Below are positions 32,133-41,324 of a stretch of 64,000 nucleotides of DNA, one piece after another. Under the pieces are notes generated by a model. It was not told the DNA's origin. It was given only the letters and a program-made list of their open reading frames with translations, and searched no databases. How positions within the stretch are numbered: position 1 is the stretch's first letter; each line of letters begins with the position of its first letter. A program made the translations under genes and the position numbers. Location: positions 1-64,000 of the forward strand of contig CAWJAJ010000016.1 in assembly GCA_963840805.1 (NCBI GenBank). Direction: 5' to 3'. The DNA is from CADEEN01 sp963840805 (GTDB taxonomy: Bacteria > Pseudomonadota > Gammaproteobacteria > Burkholderiales > Burkholderiaceae_C).

Positions 32133-33609
32133 ATGAATGCATCGACCGTCCACCCGGTGGACGAAAGACTGCCCACCGGGCGGCTCGCCGCACTCGGCCT
32201 GCAGCACGTGCTGGTGATGTACGCCGGCGCGATCGCGGTGCCGCTGATCGTCGGCCGCGCGCTGAAGCTGACGCCCGAACAGGTGGCGCTGCTGATCTCG
32301 GCCGACCTCTTCGCCTGCGGCATCGTCACGCTGATCCAGTCGCTGGGCGTCACCCGCTGGTTCGGCATCAGGCTGCCGGTGATGATGGGCGTGACCTTCG
32401 CCGCGGTCGGCCCGATGGTGGCGTTCGCCAACGCGATGCCCGGCGTCGATGGTGCGCGCGCGATCTTCGGCGCGATCATCGGTGCGGGCCTGGTCTCGAT
32501 GCTCATCGCGCCGATCGTCAGCAAGCTGCTGCGCTTCTTTCCGCCGGTGGTCACCGGCACCATCATCGCGATCATCGGCATCAGCCTGATGCGCGTCGGC
32601 GTGGGCTGGGCCATGGGGGGGCCGGCGTTCCTGGCTCAGTCGACCGACGTGCCCAAGCTGGTGGCGATGGTCGACAGCGCCAAGGCCGCGGCCGCAGCCG
32701 CCAGCGCACCTGTCAAGCTCACCGGCCCGATCCCGATGCTCGACAACCCCCACTACGGCTCACTCGAGAACATGGCCATCGCCGGTGCGGTGCTGGTGTT
32801 CATCCTGCTGCTGGTGAAATACACCAAGGGCTTCATCGCCAACATCTCGGTGCTGCTGGGCATCGTCGGCCGGCTGCGCAGTGGCGATGGCGCTGGGCAA
32901 GATGAACTTCGACAAGGTCGCCAAGGCCGGCTGGTTCGATGTCGTCACGCCGTTCGCCTTCGGCATGCCGACCTTCGACATCGTGATGATCCTGACGATG
33001 GTGCTGGTGATGATCGTCGTGATGATCGAGTCGACCGGCATGTTCCTCGCGCTGTCGGACATCACCGGCAAGAAGATCGGCCAGCCCGAGTTGGCCGCGG
33101 GCCTGCGCACCGACGGCCTGGGCACGCTGATCGGCGGCATCTTCAACACCTTCCCGTACACCAGCTTTTCACAGAACGTCGGCCTGGTCGGCGTTACCGG
33201 CGTGAAGAGCCGGTGGGTCTGCGTGGCCGGCGGCGTGATCATGATCGTCCTCGGCCTGCTGCCGAAGATGGCCGCCTTCGTCGAGGCGATCCCGCAATTC
33301 GTGCTCGGTGGCGCCGGGCTGGTGATGTTCGGCATGGTGGCGGCCACCGGCATCCGCATCCTGTCGACCGTCGATTACAAGAACAACCGCAACAACCTCT
33401 ACATCGTTGCGCTGTCGATCGGCTTCGGCCTGATCCCGCTGGTGGCGCCGCGCTGGACGCAACACATGGCCCACAGCCTGCATCCGCTGCTGGAGTCCGG
33501 CATCCTGCTGACTGCGGTGGCTGCCGTGGTGCTGAACCTGTTCTTCAACGGCTCGAAGGGCGACACCGCCGATGCCGTTGCGGCCGCCAAGACCGCCGAA
33601 GCCCATTGA
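32133..33609 (+). CDS. NCS2-family xanthine/uracil (purine) permease, one frameshift
   Basis: Nucleobase:cation symporter-2 transporter, probably for urate or xanthine given its place 12 bp after puuD. N-terminal GLQHVLVMYAGAIAVPLIVG, the signature region MVVMIESTGMFLALSDITG-like (around 33030), and SFSQNVGLVGVTGVKSR are typical. One surplus base near 32872 splits the protein after SVLLGIVG; corrected, it is about 491 aa with 12-14 helices. The ribosome site CAGGAGACATCC precedes the ATG. Confidence 0.88.
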
Positions 33610-33688
33610 GTGCACCGCGACGGCCCGGCAGCGAACACGCTGCGCGTGGCAATATGGCCGGCACCGACCCGCCATCGCCACACCGCTC

Positions 33689-34438
33689 GTGACCGCCGCC
33701 CGCCCGCCACGCACCGAACGCGACGTGCGCACCGATCTCGCCGCGGCCTACCGGTTGACGGCGCTGGCCGGCTGGGACGACACCGTCTACACCCACCTCT
33801 CGGCCAGCGTGCCCGGCGCGCCCGGCGTCTATCTGATCAATGCGTTCGGCCTCGGCTTCGACGAGGTCACGGCGTCGAACCTGGTCAAGGTCGACGTGCA
33901 CGGCAACGTGGTCGACGGCTCCGGCCGAGCGGTCAACCCGACCGGCTTCACGATCCACGGCGCGGTGCACGCGGCACGGCCGGACGTCGAGTGCGTGATC
34001 CACCTGCACGCGCCATGGGGCGTGGCGTTGGCGATGCGCGCCGAGGGCCTGTTGCCGACTTCGCAATGGGCGATGCGCCTGCACGGCCGCCTCGGCCGCC
34101 ATGCCTACGAGGGCCTGGCGCTGGGCACCGACGAGCAACGACGGCTGGTGGCCAACCTCGGGGCGCTCGACGGCCTGCTGCTCACCAACCACGGCACGTT
34201 GACGGTCGGCCGCACGGTGGCCGAGGCCTTCATGCTGATGCACCTGCTCGAACGCGCCGCGCAGGCGCAGTTGCGCGCGATGGCCGGCGGCGCCGCCGGC
34301 CTGGTGGTCGCGAGCGACGAACTCGCGGCGCGCACCCACCGACAATGGCTCGGCGACGGCAGCGAGTGGGACGGCGACGCCGAGTGGCCGGCGCTGTTGC
34401 GCCGTGCCGAGCGCCTGTCGCCCGGATTCAGAGACTGA
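33689..34438 (+). CDS. Class II aldolase/adducin family protein
   Basis: A 249-aa zinc-dependent class II aldolase-fold protein. Zinc ligands appear in VIHLHAPWGVALA and TNHGTLTVG, with DLAAAYRLTALAGWDDTVYT at the N terminus. The GTG start at 33689 was chosen because the frame upstream lacks family similarity; a longer form from 33572 cannot be excluded. It follows the permease by 79 bp and precedes a small tautomerase. The substrate is unknown; a role in salvage of short aldehydes or sugar acids is possible. Confidence 0.8.
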   Translation: MTAARPPRTERDVRTDLAAAYRLTALAGWDDTVYTHLSASVPGAPGVYLINAFGLGFDEVTASNLVKVDVHGNVVDGSGRAVNPTGFTIHGAVHAARPDVECVIHLHAPWGVALAMRAEGLLPTSQWAMRLHGRLGRHAYEGLALGTDEQRRLVANLGALDGLLLTNHGTLTVGRTVAEAFMLMHLLERAAQAQLRAMAGGAAGLVVASDELAARTHRQWLGDGSEWDGDAEWPALLRRAERLSPGFRD

Positions 34439-34451
34439 AAGGAAGCATCCG

Positions 34452-34658
34452 ATGCCGACGATTCACGTGGAGTTGTTCGAGGGCCGCAGCCCGCAACAGA
34501 AGGCCGCCCTCGCCAAGGAGTTGACCGAGGCCTGCGTGCGCGTGCTCGGCGGCAGCGCCGATGGCGTCGACGTGGTGTTCCAGGACGTTGCCCGCCACGA
34601 CTGGGCCACCGGCGGCGTGCTGTGGAGCGAGAAGGCGCCGCCCAAGCCGGCGGGCTGA
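34452..34658 (+). CDS. 4-oxalocrotonate tautomerase-like protein
   Basis: A 68-aa tautomerase. Removal of Met1 would expose the catalytic Pro1 (PTIHVELFEGRSPQQKAALA), and the ending FQDVARHDWATGGVLWSEK is family-like. It lies 13 bp after the aldolase-like gene on the same strand with ribosome site GAAAGGAAG. The substrate is unknown. Confidence 0.82.
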   Translation: MPTIHVELFEGRSPQQKAALAKELTEACVRVLGGSADGVDVVFQDVARHDWATGGVLWSEKAPPKPAG

Positions 34659-34670
34659 CGCCCGGGGGGC

Positions 34671-35783
34671 CTACTCGATCCCCAGCACTCGTTCCTTGGG
34701 ATCGATCGCCCCAAGTTCCTCGATGACCTGGAAGCGGCCGTTGCGCGCCTGGGCGAGGTACATGTTCATCCGCACGTGGTGCTGTCCGGGCACCATTGCG
34801 GCCGGGCCGCCCGGACCCTGGGCGATGCGAGCATGGTCGAGGGCTGCGATGACCTTGTCCTGGTCGAGCGAGCCGGCCTCGCGCACCGCGGCCTCCCACA
34901 GCTTCAGGCCGCGGTACATGCCCGTGCTCGCGCTGCCGGCGGTGAACTTGGCACCCCCCGGATAGAGCTGGTTGTAGCGATCGAGCAGTCGCTGGCTGAA
35001 CGGGTCGCCGACGGTCTGGTAGTAGTCCAGGCAGCTGTAGATGCCGTCCACGTGCGCAGCCGGCAGCATGCCGAGGAAGTTCTCCTCGAAGTAGGTGCAG
35101 ACGACCTTGCCGCCGCGCTTGGTGAAGCCGGCGTCGTGGAGCTGCTCGAGGAACGGCGCGAAGCCGGGCGGCACGGTGGTGTTGAACACCACCTGGGTGC
35201 CGCTCGCCATGATCTTCTCGATCGTCTTGCGGTAGTCGGCGTGGTCGAGCGGGAAGTACTCCTCGCCCGTGATCGTGCCGCCGTGGGCCGTGACCACCTC
35301 GCGCACCTTCTGGTTCATCACGTGCGGCCAGATGTAGTCGGCCGACGGCAGGTAGAACTTGCGCGCGTCGGTCTGCTGCATCAGCCAGGGGATCAGCGGC
35401 TCGACCTGCTGCGCCGGCACCGGGCCGGTGCAGAAGATCAGCGGGTCGCTTTCCTGCCCCTCGTACTGCTCCGGGTAGATGTAGAGCTTCCTGGCCTGCA
35501 CGACGACCGGGCCCTTGATGGCCTGCCGCGTCGAGCTGTAGATGCCGCCCAGGACGACGTCGACCTTGTCCTGCTGCACCAGCTTGGCCGCCTTGACGGC
35601 GGCCACGGCGTCATCGGTGGCGCTGTCCTCGAGCACGAGCTCGATGCGGCGCCCGAGCAGGCCGCCGCCGGCGTTGATCTCGTCGATCACCATCCGGGCC
35701 ACGTTGGCGTTGGCGATGCCCAGGAAAGACAGGGGGCCGGTCTGGTCGGTGATGACGCCGACCTTGATGGCAGATTGAGTCAT
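34671..35783 (-). CDS. ABC-type substrate-binding protein (AmiC/UrtA-like), no signal peptide
   Basis: A 370-aa type I periplasmic-binding-protein fold related to the amide/urea/branched-chain amino acid group (IKVGVITDQTGPLSFLGIAN; DVVLGGIYSSTRQAIKGPVV; GYFPLDHADY-like region; GSASTGMYRGLKLWEAAV). The start at 35783 has a good ribosome site (CAGGAGTAGTGCC), but the N terminus MTQSAIKVGV runs straight into the first beta strand with no signal peptide. No permease or ATPase gene is adjacent. It may therefore be a cytoplasmic sensor like AmiC rather than a transporter component. It shares strand and neighbourhood with an NTF2-like gene. Confidence 0.8.
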   Translation of the reverse strand: MTQSAIKVGVITDQTGPLSFLGIANANVARMVIDEINAGGGLLGRRIELVLEDSATDDAVAAVKAAKLVQQDKVDVVLGGIYSSTRQAIKGPVVVQARKLYIYPEQYEGQESDPLIFCTGPVPAQQVEPLIPWLMQQTDARKFYLPSADYIWPHVMNQKVREVVTAHGGTITGEEYFPLDHADYRKTIEKIMASGTQVVFNTTVPPGFAPFLEQLHDAGFTKRGGKVVCTYFEENFLGMLPAAHVDGIYSCLDYYQTVGDPFSQRLLDRYNQLYPGGAKFTAGSASTGMYRGLKLWEAAVREAGSLDQDKVIAALDHARIAQGPGGPAAMVPGQHHVRMNMYLAQARNGRFQVIEELGAIDPKERVLGIE

Positions 35784-35848
35784 GGCACTACTCCTGTGAA
35801 AACACGTTGTCGATGAAAGGGCGTGGGGTGGTCGGGCAACCCGGGTCG

Positions 35849-36277
35849 CTACGCCCAGAAGGCGTCCCAGGCGTGAAGGTCGAAGAAATGTTCGCGGCCG
35901 CTGACGATCTTTCCGTCGCGCACCTCGAACTCGATGCAGCAGTCCACTTCCAGGCGCCTGCCGTTGCGCACGCCGCTGTTGTGGTGCAGGCCCACCACGC
36001 AGCCGTCGTCGCTGGCCAGCACCTGTTGCAGCGCGGCCGTGAACGTGCCTTGGGTCTCGCCACCGTAGCGGCCGAACTGCGCGAAGACGGCGTTGCGGCC
36101 GCGGTGTTCGCCGGCGATCGGGCTGTGGCCGGGTGTGTGCCACGAGGCCTTTTCGTCGAAGAGTTCGTTCAGCACCTTGATGTCGGCGGTGTTGAAGGCG
36201 TGGTAGGCCCGGCGCACCACGTCGGCGTGTTCGCTGGCGTGCGCTGTCTTGGGGCTGTTTTCGGTGATCGTGCTCAT
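35849..36277 (-). CDS. NTF2-like/SnoaL-fold protein
   Basis: A 142-aa protein with the cone-shaped NTF2/SnoaL fold: HADVVRRAYHAFNTADIKVL, DEKASWHTPGHSPIAGEHRG and FEVRDGKIVSGREHFFDLHA are the typical strand-helix pieces. Members are isomerases, dehydratases or ligand binders, and no specific role can be given. It is first in a two-gene unit with the binding protein and is divergent from the CadC-like regulator. Confidence 0.78.
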   Translation of the reverse strand: MSTITENSPKTAHASEHADVVRRAYHAFNTADIKVLNELFDEKASWHTPGHSPIAGEHRGRNAVFAQFGRYGGETQGTFTAALQQVLASDDGCVVGLHHNSGVRNGRRLEVDCCIEFEVRDGKIVSGREHFFDLHAWDAFWA

Positions 36278-36458
36278 GTCGGGTTCTCCTTGGGTGGGGC
36301 GGATCGGTGGGGCGCCGCTTTGTCGTTGTCGGCAACCGCACTGTGCGGCGACGGGGCCGCTGGCGTCCTCAAGCGGCGCCCAAACGATGTGAAGCGTTCC
36401 TAAGGCGGAGGCGCCGTGTCAGACTGCGGGCCGTTGCGGGAGACACCAGAGGAGTGAA

Positions 36459-38291
36459 TTGGTCGCAGTCTTGATGGCGGGCGGATTCGAAGTGCGGCCG
36501 GCCGAGCGCCGCGTGCTCTTGCACGGCCAGCCGGTGGCCCTCGGTGCGCGCGCCTTCGACCTGCTGCTGGCGCTGATCGAGCAGCACGAGCGCGTGGTCG
36601 GCAAGGACGAATTGATCGCCCGCGTGTGGCCCGGCGTGGTGGTGGAGGAGAACAACCTCACGGTGCAGATCTCGTCGCTGCGCAAGGTGCTCGGCAACGC
36701 GGCGATCACCACCGTGGCGGGTCGCGGTTACCGCTTCACCCTGCCGCTGTCGGATGCCGCGTCCGCCCGCGTCGCGGCGCTGCCGGCGGCCGCCTCGCCA
36801 TCGCACGACCTGCCACTGCTCGCGGTGCTGGCCTTCGACAACCAGTCGAGCGACGCCGAGATGCAGTTCTTCTCCGACGGCGTGAGCGAGGAGATCATCC
36901 AGCGCCTGTCGCGCGGCACCCGGCTCAAGGTGATCGGCCGCACCTCGAGCTTCCAGTTCCGCGGCGAGCGCAAGGCCGAGGCGGCCGCGCGCCTGGCCTG
37001 CTCCCACGTGCTCGACGGCTCGATCCGGCGCGTGGCGGGGCGCGTGCGCATCAGCGCGCACCTGATGGAGGCCGCGTCGCGCACGACGCTGTGGTCGGAC
37101 CGCTACGACCGCGGCCTGGAAGACATCTTCGCGGTGCAGGACGAGATCGCCGAGAGCATCGCGCGGGCGCTCGACCAGACGTTTTCCAGCTACTCGACGC
37201 GCGCGGTCGACCCTGCCGTCTACGACCTGTACCTGCGCGCCAGCCCCAAGTCCTACGCGCCGGACGATCTGCGCACCTGCGTCGGCGTGCTCGAGGTGGT
37301 GACCCAGCGGGCGCCGCATTTCGTCGAGGCCTGGGGGCGGCTCGCCTACCTGCGCGGCTTCCTGCACATGTACCTGCCGTTCGGCGAGCGGGCCGAGAGC
37401 GCGGCACGCGTCGCACGCGAGGCCTCGCACGCGCTGGCGCTTGATGCGCAGAACATCGACGCGCTGTCGTCGCGCTGCTTCGTGATGCCGCCGTTCGGTC
37501 GCTTCGTCGAGGGCGACGTCTTCCTCGAGCGCCTGCAGCGGGCACCCGGTGCGGGCGATGGCCGGCGCTACATCGGCTGGTTCCTGCGCCACACCGGCCG
37601 GCTGCGCGAGAGCCTCGAAGACACCGAACGCACCTACCGCCTGGATGCGCTCGATCCGATGTCCGCCAACCTGTTGGCATTGGCGCGCATGGCATCGGGG
37701 CGCGTGGCGGAGGCGGTGCCGGTGTACGAAGACCTGGTGGCACGCATTCCCGAGATGAGCTTTCCGATCTCGAGCCTGCTGCGCGCCCAGGCCTTCCTGC
37801 AAGACTGGGCGGCCGTGGACCGCCTGCTCGCGCTGGCCGCGAAGCGCCCGCTGCGCGAGTTCCAGGACACCCTCCCCTTCGTGCGCGCCAAGCGCGACCC
37901 GACGCCGGAGCACATCGGCGCCTGGCGCAACGCCTTCGAAGCGCATGTGGCCAAGACCGGCGGTGTCGATGTCGCGCGCCTGGTGTACGCCGCGCACCTG
38001 GGAATGGTGGACGAGGCCTACCGCGCCGCCGATGCCGCCCGCCTCGGGCCTGCGGGCACGAGCGACGACATCATGGGCCCGGACGGCTACCGCACGGCGC
38101 TGCTGTTCCAGGCCAGCATGCCCGAGTTGCGCAACGATCTGCGCTTCCCGCGCCTGTGTGCCCGGCTGGGGCTCGTCGAGTTCTGGATGGCCACGGGCAA
38201 GTGGCCCGACTGCGCCGCCGAAGTGCCCTACGACTTCAAGGCCGAGTGCGCGAGGGTGCAGCACGTCGCGAAGGAAGACTTCGGGTTCTGA
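36459..38291 (+). CDS. CadC-like winged-helix regulator with TolB-like and TPR-like regions
   Basis: A 610-aa regulator. The N-terminal OmpR/PhoB-type winged helix (GGFEVRPAERRVLLHGQPVA; VEENNLTVQISSLRKVLG) is followed by the TolB-N-like domain often found in adenylate-cyclase/CadC-like proteins (LLAVLAFDNQSSDAEMQFFS; SSFQFRGERK; LWSDRYDRGLEDIFAVQDEI) and a helical C-terminal half that may form TPR repeats. There is no membrane helix, unlike CadC. The TTG at 36459 fits the AGAGGAG site; the ATG at 36474 is an alternative. It is divergent from the NTF2/binding-protein pair and may regulate it. Confidence 0.78.
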   Translation: MVAVLMAGGFEVRPAERRVLLHGQPVALGARAFDLLLALIEQHERVVGKDELIARVWPGVVVEENNLTVQISSLRKVLGNAAITTVAGRGYRFTLPLSDAASARVAALPAAASPSHDLPLLAVLAFDNQSSDAEMQFFSDGVSEEIIQRLSRGTRLKVIGRTSSFQFRGERKAEAAARLACSHVLDGSIRRVAGRVRISAHLMEAASRTTLWSDRYDRGLEDIFAVQDEIAESIARALDQTFSSYSTRAVDPAVYDLYLRASPKSYAPDDLRTCVGVLEVVTQRAPHFVEAWGRLAYLRGFLHMYLPFGERAESAARVAREASHALALDAQNIDALSSRCFVMPPFGRFVEGDVFLERLQRAPGAGDGRRYIGWFLRHTGRLRESLEDTERTYRLDALDPMSANLLALARMASGRVAEAVPVYEDLVARIPEMSFPISSLLRAQAFLQDWAAVDRLLALAAKRPLREFQDTLPFVRAKRDPTPEHIGAWRNAFEAHVAKTGGVDVARLVYAAHLGMVDEAYRAADAARLGPAGTSDDIMGPDGYRTALLFQASMPELRNDLRFPRLCARLGLVEFWMATGKWPDCAAEVPYDFKAECARVQHVAKEDFGF

Positions 38292-38586
38292 ATGCAGCCG
38301 CGGTGACGCGTGTGCGGCCGAGGGCTCGTGATCGGGTGACACGGTTGGTCCTGACCGTCAGGATCGTGTCGATGATTTGGCCCTCGTGCACGTGGCGTCT
38401 CGCGTGTCTCGTTCGGTCTTGGCCTGGTTGATCCTGGCCGGCGAATGACCCCGATCACAGTCGCTTGCGTTGGATGATGTGCATGGCGATCGCCGCCGCG
38501 ACTGCAAACCAGGCACCACCCCGTGGACCCGGCGCATGCGCCGCGGCTACGATGGCGCCTCGTCAGCAAACTCGGTTGAGAGGGCT

Positions 38587-39660
38587 ATGGACACGACTCA
38601 TGATCGGCCGCGCGTCAATGAGCGCTCGCGATGCCGGGGCTGGATCGACGGTTGGCAGGCTGCGCTGGGCCTGGCCTCGATGCTGCTGATCGCCGGCCCG
38701 GCGGGGGCGCAGGTCGTCGCCTCGCCGCATGCGATCGACATCCCGCGCTGGTTCTCCAACAGCCTGCTGGACTTCAAGGACGAGATCCCCGAGGCGGCAC
38801 GCGCAGGCAAACGCGTGATGGTCTATTTCGGTCAGGACGGCTGCCCGTACTGCAAGGCGCTGATGAAGGCCAATTTCGGTCCTGGCCCGATCTCGGACAA
38901 GACGCGCAAGCACTTCGTCGCCATCGCCATCAACATCTGGGGTGACTCCGACGTGACCTGGATCGACGGCACGAAGACCACGGAGAAGGAACTGGCGCGC
39001 ATGCTGAAGGTGCAGTTCACGCCGACGCTGCTGTTCTTCGAGACCGACGGCAAGCTCGTGCAGCGCCTGAACGGCTACCTGCCGCCCGAGCGGTTCACGC
39101 ACGTGCTGGACTACGTGATCCAGCGGCGCGACCGCGAAATGTCGCTGGCCGAGTACATGAGCGCGCAGATCAGGGAGCCCGAGATTCCCGTGCACGGACC
39201 ACGCCCTTACCTGATGCGCGATCCCGGCAACCTCGCGCGCGCCGGCCGCGGCCGGCCGCTGGCGGTGCTGTTCGAGTCGCCCTCCTGCAAGGCCTGCGCC
39301 GAGATGCATGCGGACGCCTTCACGCGCAAGTCGCTGCGCCGCACGCTGGCCGGCTTCGACGTGGCACGGCTCGTTCCCGGCGCGCCCGCGAAGCTGGTCA
39401 CGCCCGACGGCCGCCACACCGATGCACGCGGATGGGCGCGCGACCTGAAGATCGATCTGTACCCGACGGTGGTCTTCTTCGATGCACGCGGCAAGGAGGC
39501 CTTCCGCTTCGATGGCTACATGCGGCCCTTCCACATCGAAAGCGCATTCGATTACGTCGCCAGCGGCGCCTACGGTCGTGAGCCGCAGTTCCAGCGCTTC
39601 GTGCAGGCACGCGCCGAGAAGCTGCGCGAGCAGGGCAAGCCGGTCGACCTGTGGCGATAG
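38587..39660 (+). CDS. Exported protein with two thioredoxin-like domains
   Basis: A 357-aa protein with an N-terminal export signal (WQAALGLASMLLIAGPAGAQ). The first thioredoxin-like domain has the active site GQDGCPYCKALMKANFG, and the second has SPSCKACAEMHADAF. Each ends with a strand containing a plausible cis-Pro (FTPTLLFFE and LYPTVVFFD). This layout resembles SoxW/DUF255-like periplasmic thioredoxins that keep sulfur-oxidation proteins reduced, but no sox gene is adjacent here. The start at 38587 (MDTTHDRP) was preferred over an upstream extension. Confidence 0.8.
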   Translation: MDTTHDRPRVNERSRCRGWIDGWQAALGLASMLLIAGPAGAQVVASPHAIDIPRWFSNSLLDFKDEIPEAARAGKRVMVYFGQDGCPYCKALMKANFGPGPISDKTRKHFVAIAINIWGDSDVTWIDGTKTTEKELARMLKVQFTPTLLFFETDGKLVQRLNGYLPPERFTHVLDYVIQRRDREMSLAEYMSAQIREPEIPVHGPRPYLMRDPGNLARAGRGRPLAVLFESPSCKACAEMHADAFTRKSLRRTLAGFDVARLVPGAPAKLVTPDGRHTDARGWARDLKIDLYPTVVFFDARGKEAFRFDGYMRPFHIESAFDYVASGAYGREPQFQRFVQARAEKLREQGKPVDLWR

Positions 39661-39809
39661 CGGGCGCGAAACATTCAACTCAACCAAGGGTGCACGACAA
39701 CGCCGTGCTCGAGATCCTCAGCGGTGAGACACGGTAGTTCCCGATCATTGGCGATCCGAATTGGGCACTGACCACGGCGAGGCCATCGCTTCGCACGCTG
39801 CACGCGCGC

Positions 39810-40691
39810 TCAGGGCTTGACGAACTTGAGCACGAACTCGTCCTTGGGCATCGGCGGCTCGGGCGTGTTCTTGTCGCGCGGGTCGTTGGGGTTGCGCAGG
39901 AACTGGCCTTCGGCAAGCAGGCGAAAGCCCGCGGCCTCGACTTCGCGGCGCAGGAAGGCCTCCTCGATGCGGTGCAGCGTGCCCGACTCGGAGATGCCGG
40001 TGCCGGCGCGGCCGGAGTGGTCGGCGATGACGTACAGGCCGCCCGGCTTCAAGGCCAGGAACAGCGCGCGGTTCATCTGTGCGCGGTCGACGCCGAGGTG
40101 GCCGAGGTCGTGATAGTTGAACATCAGCGTCACGAGGTCCAGGCCGTTGCTGGCCAGCGCGGCCGGCGCCGGGTTCTCGAAGGGCTGCGGCACCGCGACG
40201 ATCGGCGCGGCGGCGACGTTGGCGCTGCGCAGCCGGGCCTCGCGCGCGGCCAATGCCATCGCCGAGGTGCGTGGCGGCCCGGCGCTGGGCGGTGGAGGCG
40301 GCGGCGCGGCGGCGGCCGATGGCGCGCTGTTGCCTTCGGGCGCGGCCGGCGGCGCCGGAGCGCGGTTCGGGTCGCGCGGCGGGCTCTGGCCGTAGACCAT
40401 GCCCGCCGGCCCGATCGCGCGGGCCAGCAGTTCGGTGGTGTAGCCGCCGCCCGCGCTGACGTCGAGCGCCACGATGCCCGGGCGCAGCCCGATGAAGGCC
40501 AGCATCTGCTCGGGCCTGCGGCGCAGGTCGTTCGTGCGGTCGGCCGCGGTGCGGTCGGCGCCGGCGACGATCTCGGCAATGCGTGCCGACGACAGCGCCT
40601 GCTGCTGCGGCATCACCGAACAGGCGCCGATGGCCAGTGCGAGCAGTGCCGCGCAGGCGGCGAGCGGCAGGGAGTGCGATCGGGGGCTCAT
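39810..40691 (-). CDS. Lipoprotein with SAM-methyltransferase-like domain
   Basis: A 293-aa protein with a lipoprotein signal (PLAACAALLALAIGACS; the Cys of IGAC would be lipidated). The mature part has a class I methyltransferase-like motif I (GIVALDVSAGGGYTTELLAR), interrupted by a Pro/Ala-rich low-complexity insert of about 35 residues, then NGLDLVTLMFNYHDL and LKPGGLYVIADHSGR. Exported homologues of this predicted-methyltransferase family exist in proteobacteria; activity outside the cytoplasm is unproven. The start at 40691 is set by the lipoprotein signal. Confidence 0.75.
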   Translation of the reverse strand: MSPRSHSLPLAACAALLALAIGACSVMPQQQALSSARIAEIVAGADRTAADRTNDLRRRPEQMLAFIGLRPGIVALDVSAGGGYTTELLARAIGPAGMVYGQSPPRDPNRAPAPPAAPEGNSAPSAAAAPPPPPPSAGPPRTSAMALAAREARLRSANVAAAPIVAVPQPFENPAPAALASNGLDLVTLMFNYHDLGHLGVDRAQMNRALFLALKPGGLYVIADHSGRAGTGISESGTLHRIEEAFLRREVEAAGFRLLAEGQFLRNPNDPRDKNTPEPPMPKDEFVLKFVKP

Positions 40692-40839
40692 GCGGGTCTT
40701 CCTTCGTGCAGCGCCGGGTGCGCAGCGCGCGACGCTACACGATTCTCGCGTCGGGCGTTGCGCAACGGCCCGTGATTGGGAGGCGAACGGCGCCCAGCCC
40801 CGAGCCGCTACATTGTCGGGACACCGCACCGACACACCG

Positions 40840-41308
40840 ATGGACGACATCGCCACCCTGCGCCGCATCCTCAAGACCTCGCGCAGGATCGCGATGGTCG
40901 GCCTGTCGGACCAGTGGTACCGGCCGAGCCACTTCGTCGCCAAGTACCTGCAGCAGCACGGCTACCGCGTCTTCCCGGTCAACCCGCGGCTGGCGGGCAC
41001 CACGCTGCTGGGCGAGACGGTGGTGGCCAGCGTGCTGGAGACTCGACGAACCGGTGGACATGGTCGACGTGTTCCGCACGCACCGAGGACGTGCTGCCGA
41101 TCGCCGAAGCGGCGGTGACGATCGGCGCGCGCGTGCTGTGGCAGCAGATCGGCGTGGTCAACCGCGAGGCCGATGCGCTGGCGCGCGCCGCCGGGCTGGA
41201 CTCGGTGATGGACCGCTGCGTGAAGATCGAGCACGGGCGCCTCTTCGGCGGCCTGAACTGGGCGGGCGTCAACACGCGCGTGATCTCGGCCAAAGCGGCC
41301 GCGTGTGA
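40840..41308 (+). CDS. CoA-binding (YccU-like) protein, frameshifted
   Basis: A small Rossmann-fold CoA-binding protein. MDDIATLRRILKTSRRIAMV, GLSDQWYRPSHFVAKYL and GYRVFPVNPRL start it, and after indels near 41040-41085 it continues DVLPIAEAAVTIGARVLWQQ, then VVNREADALARAAGLDSVMD and CVKIEHGRLFGGLNWAGV. The proposed stop at 41306-41308 also needs a frame correction; uncorrected, the second half is open into metY. The function of the family is uncertain. Confidence 0.72.
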
Positions 41309-41324
41309 GGCGAACTACACCACC

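Noticed and set aside
29777..32905. A 1042-aa open frame on the plus strand across puuE, gntR and puuD
   Set aside because: Out of frame with three well-supported genes; composition is typical of shadow frames.
38292..38586. The 295-bp gap between the CadC-like and thioredoxin genes as a possible RNA gene
   Set aside because: I see no tRNA-like cloverleaf, no strong hairpin with a T-run and no repeat; it is probably just a promoter region.
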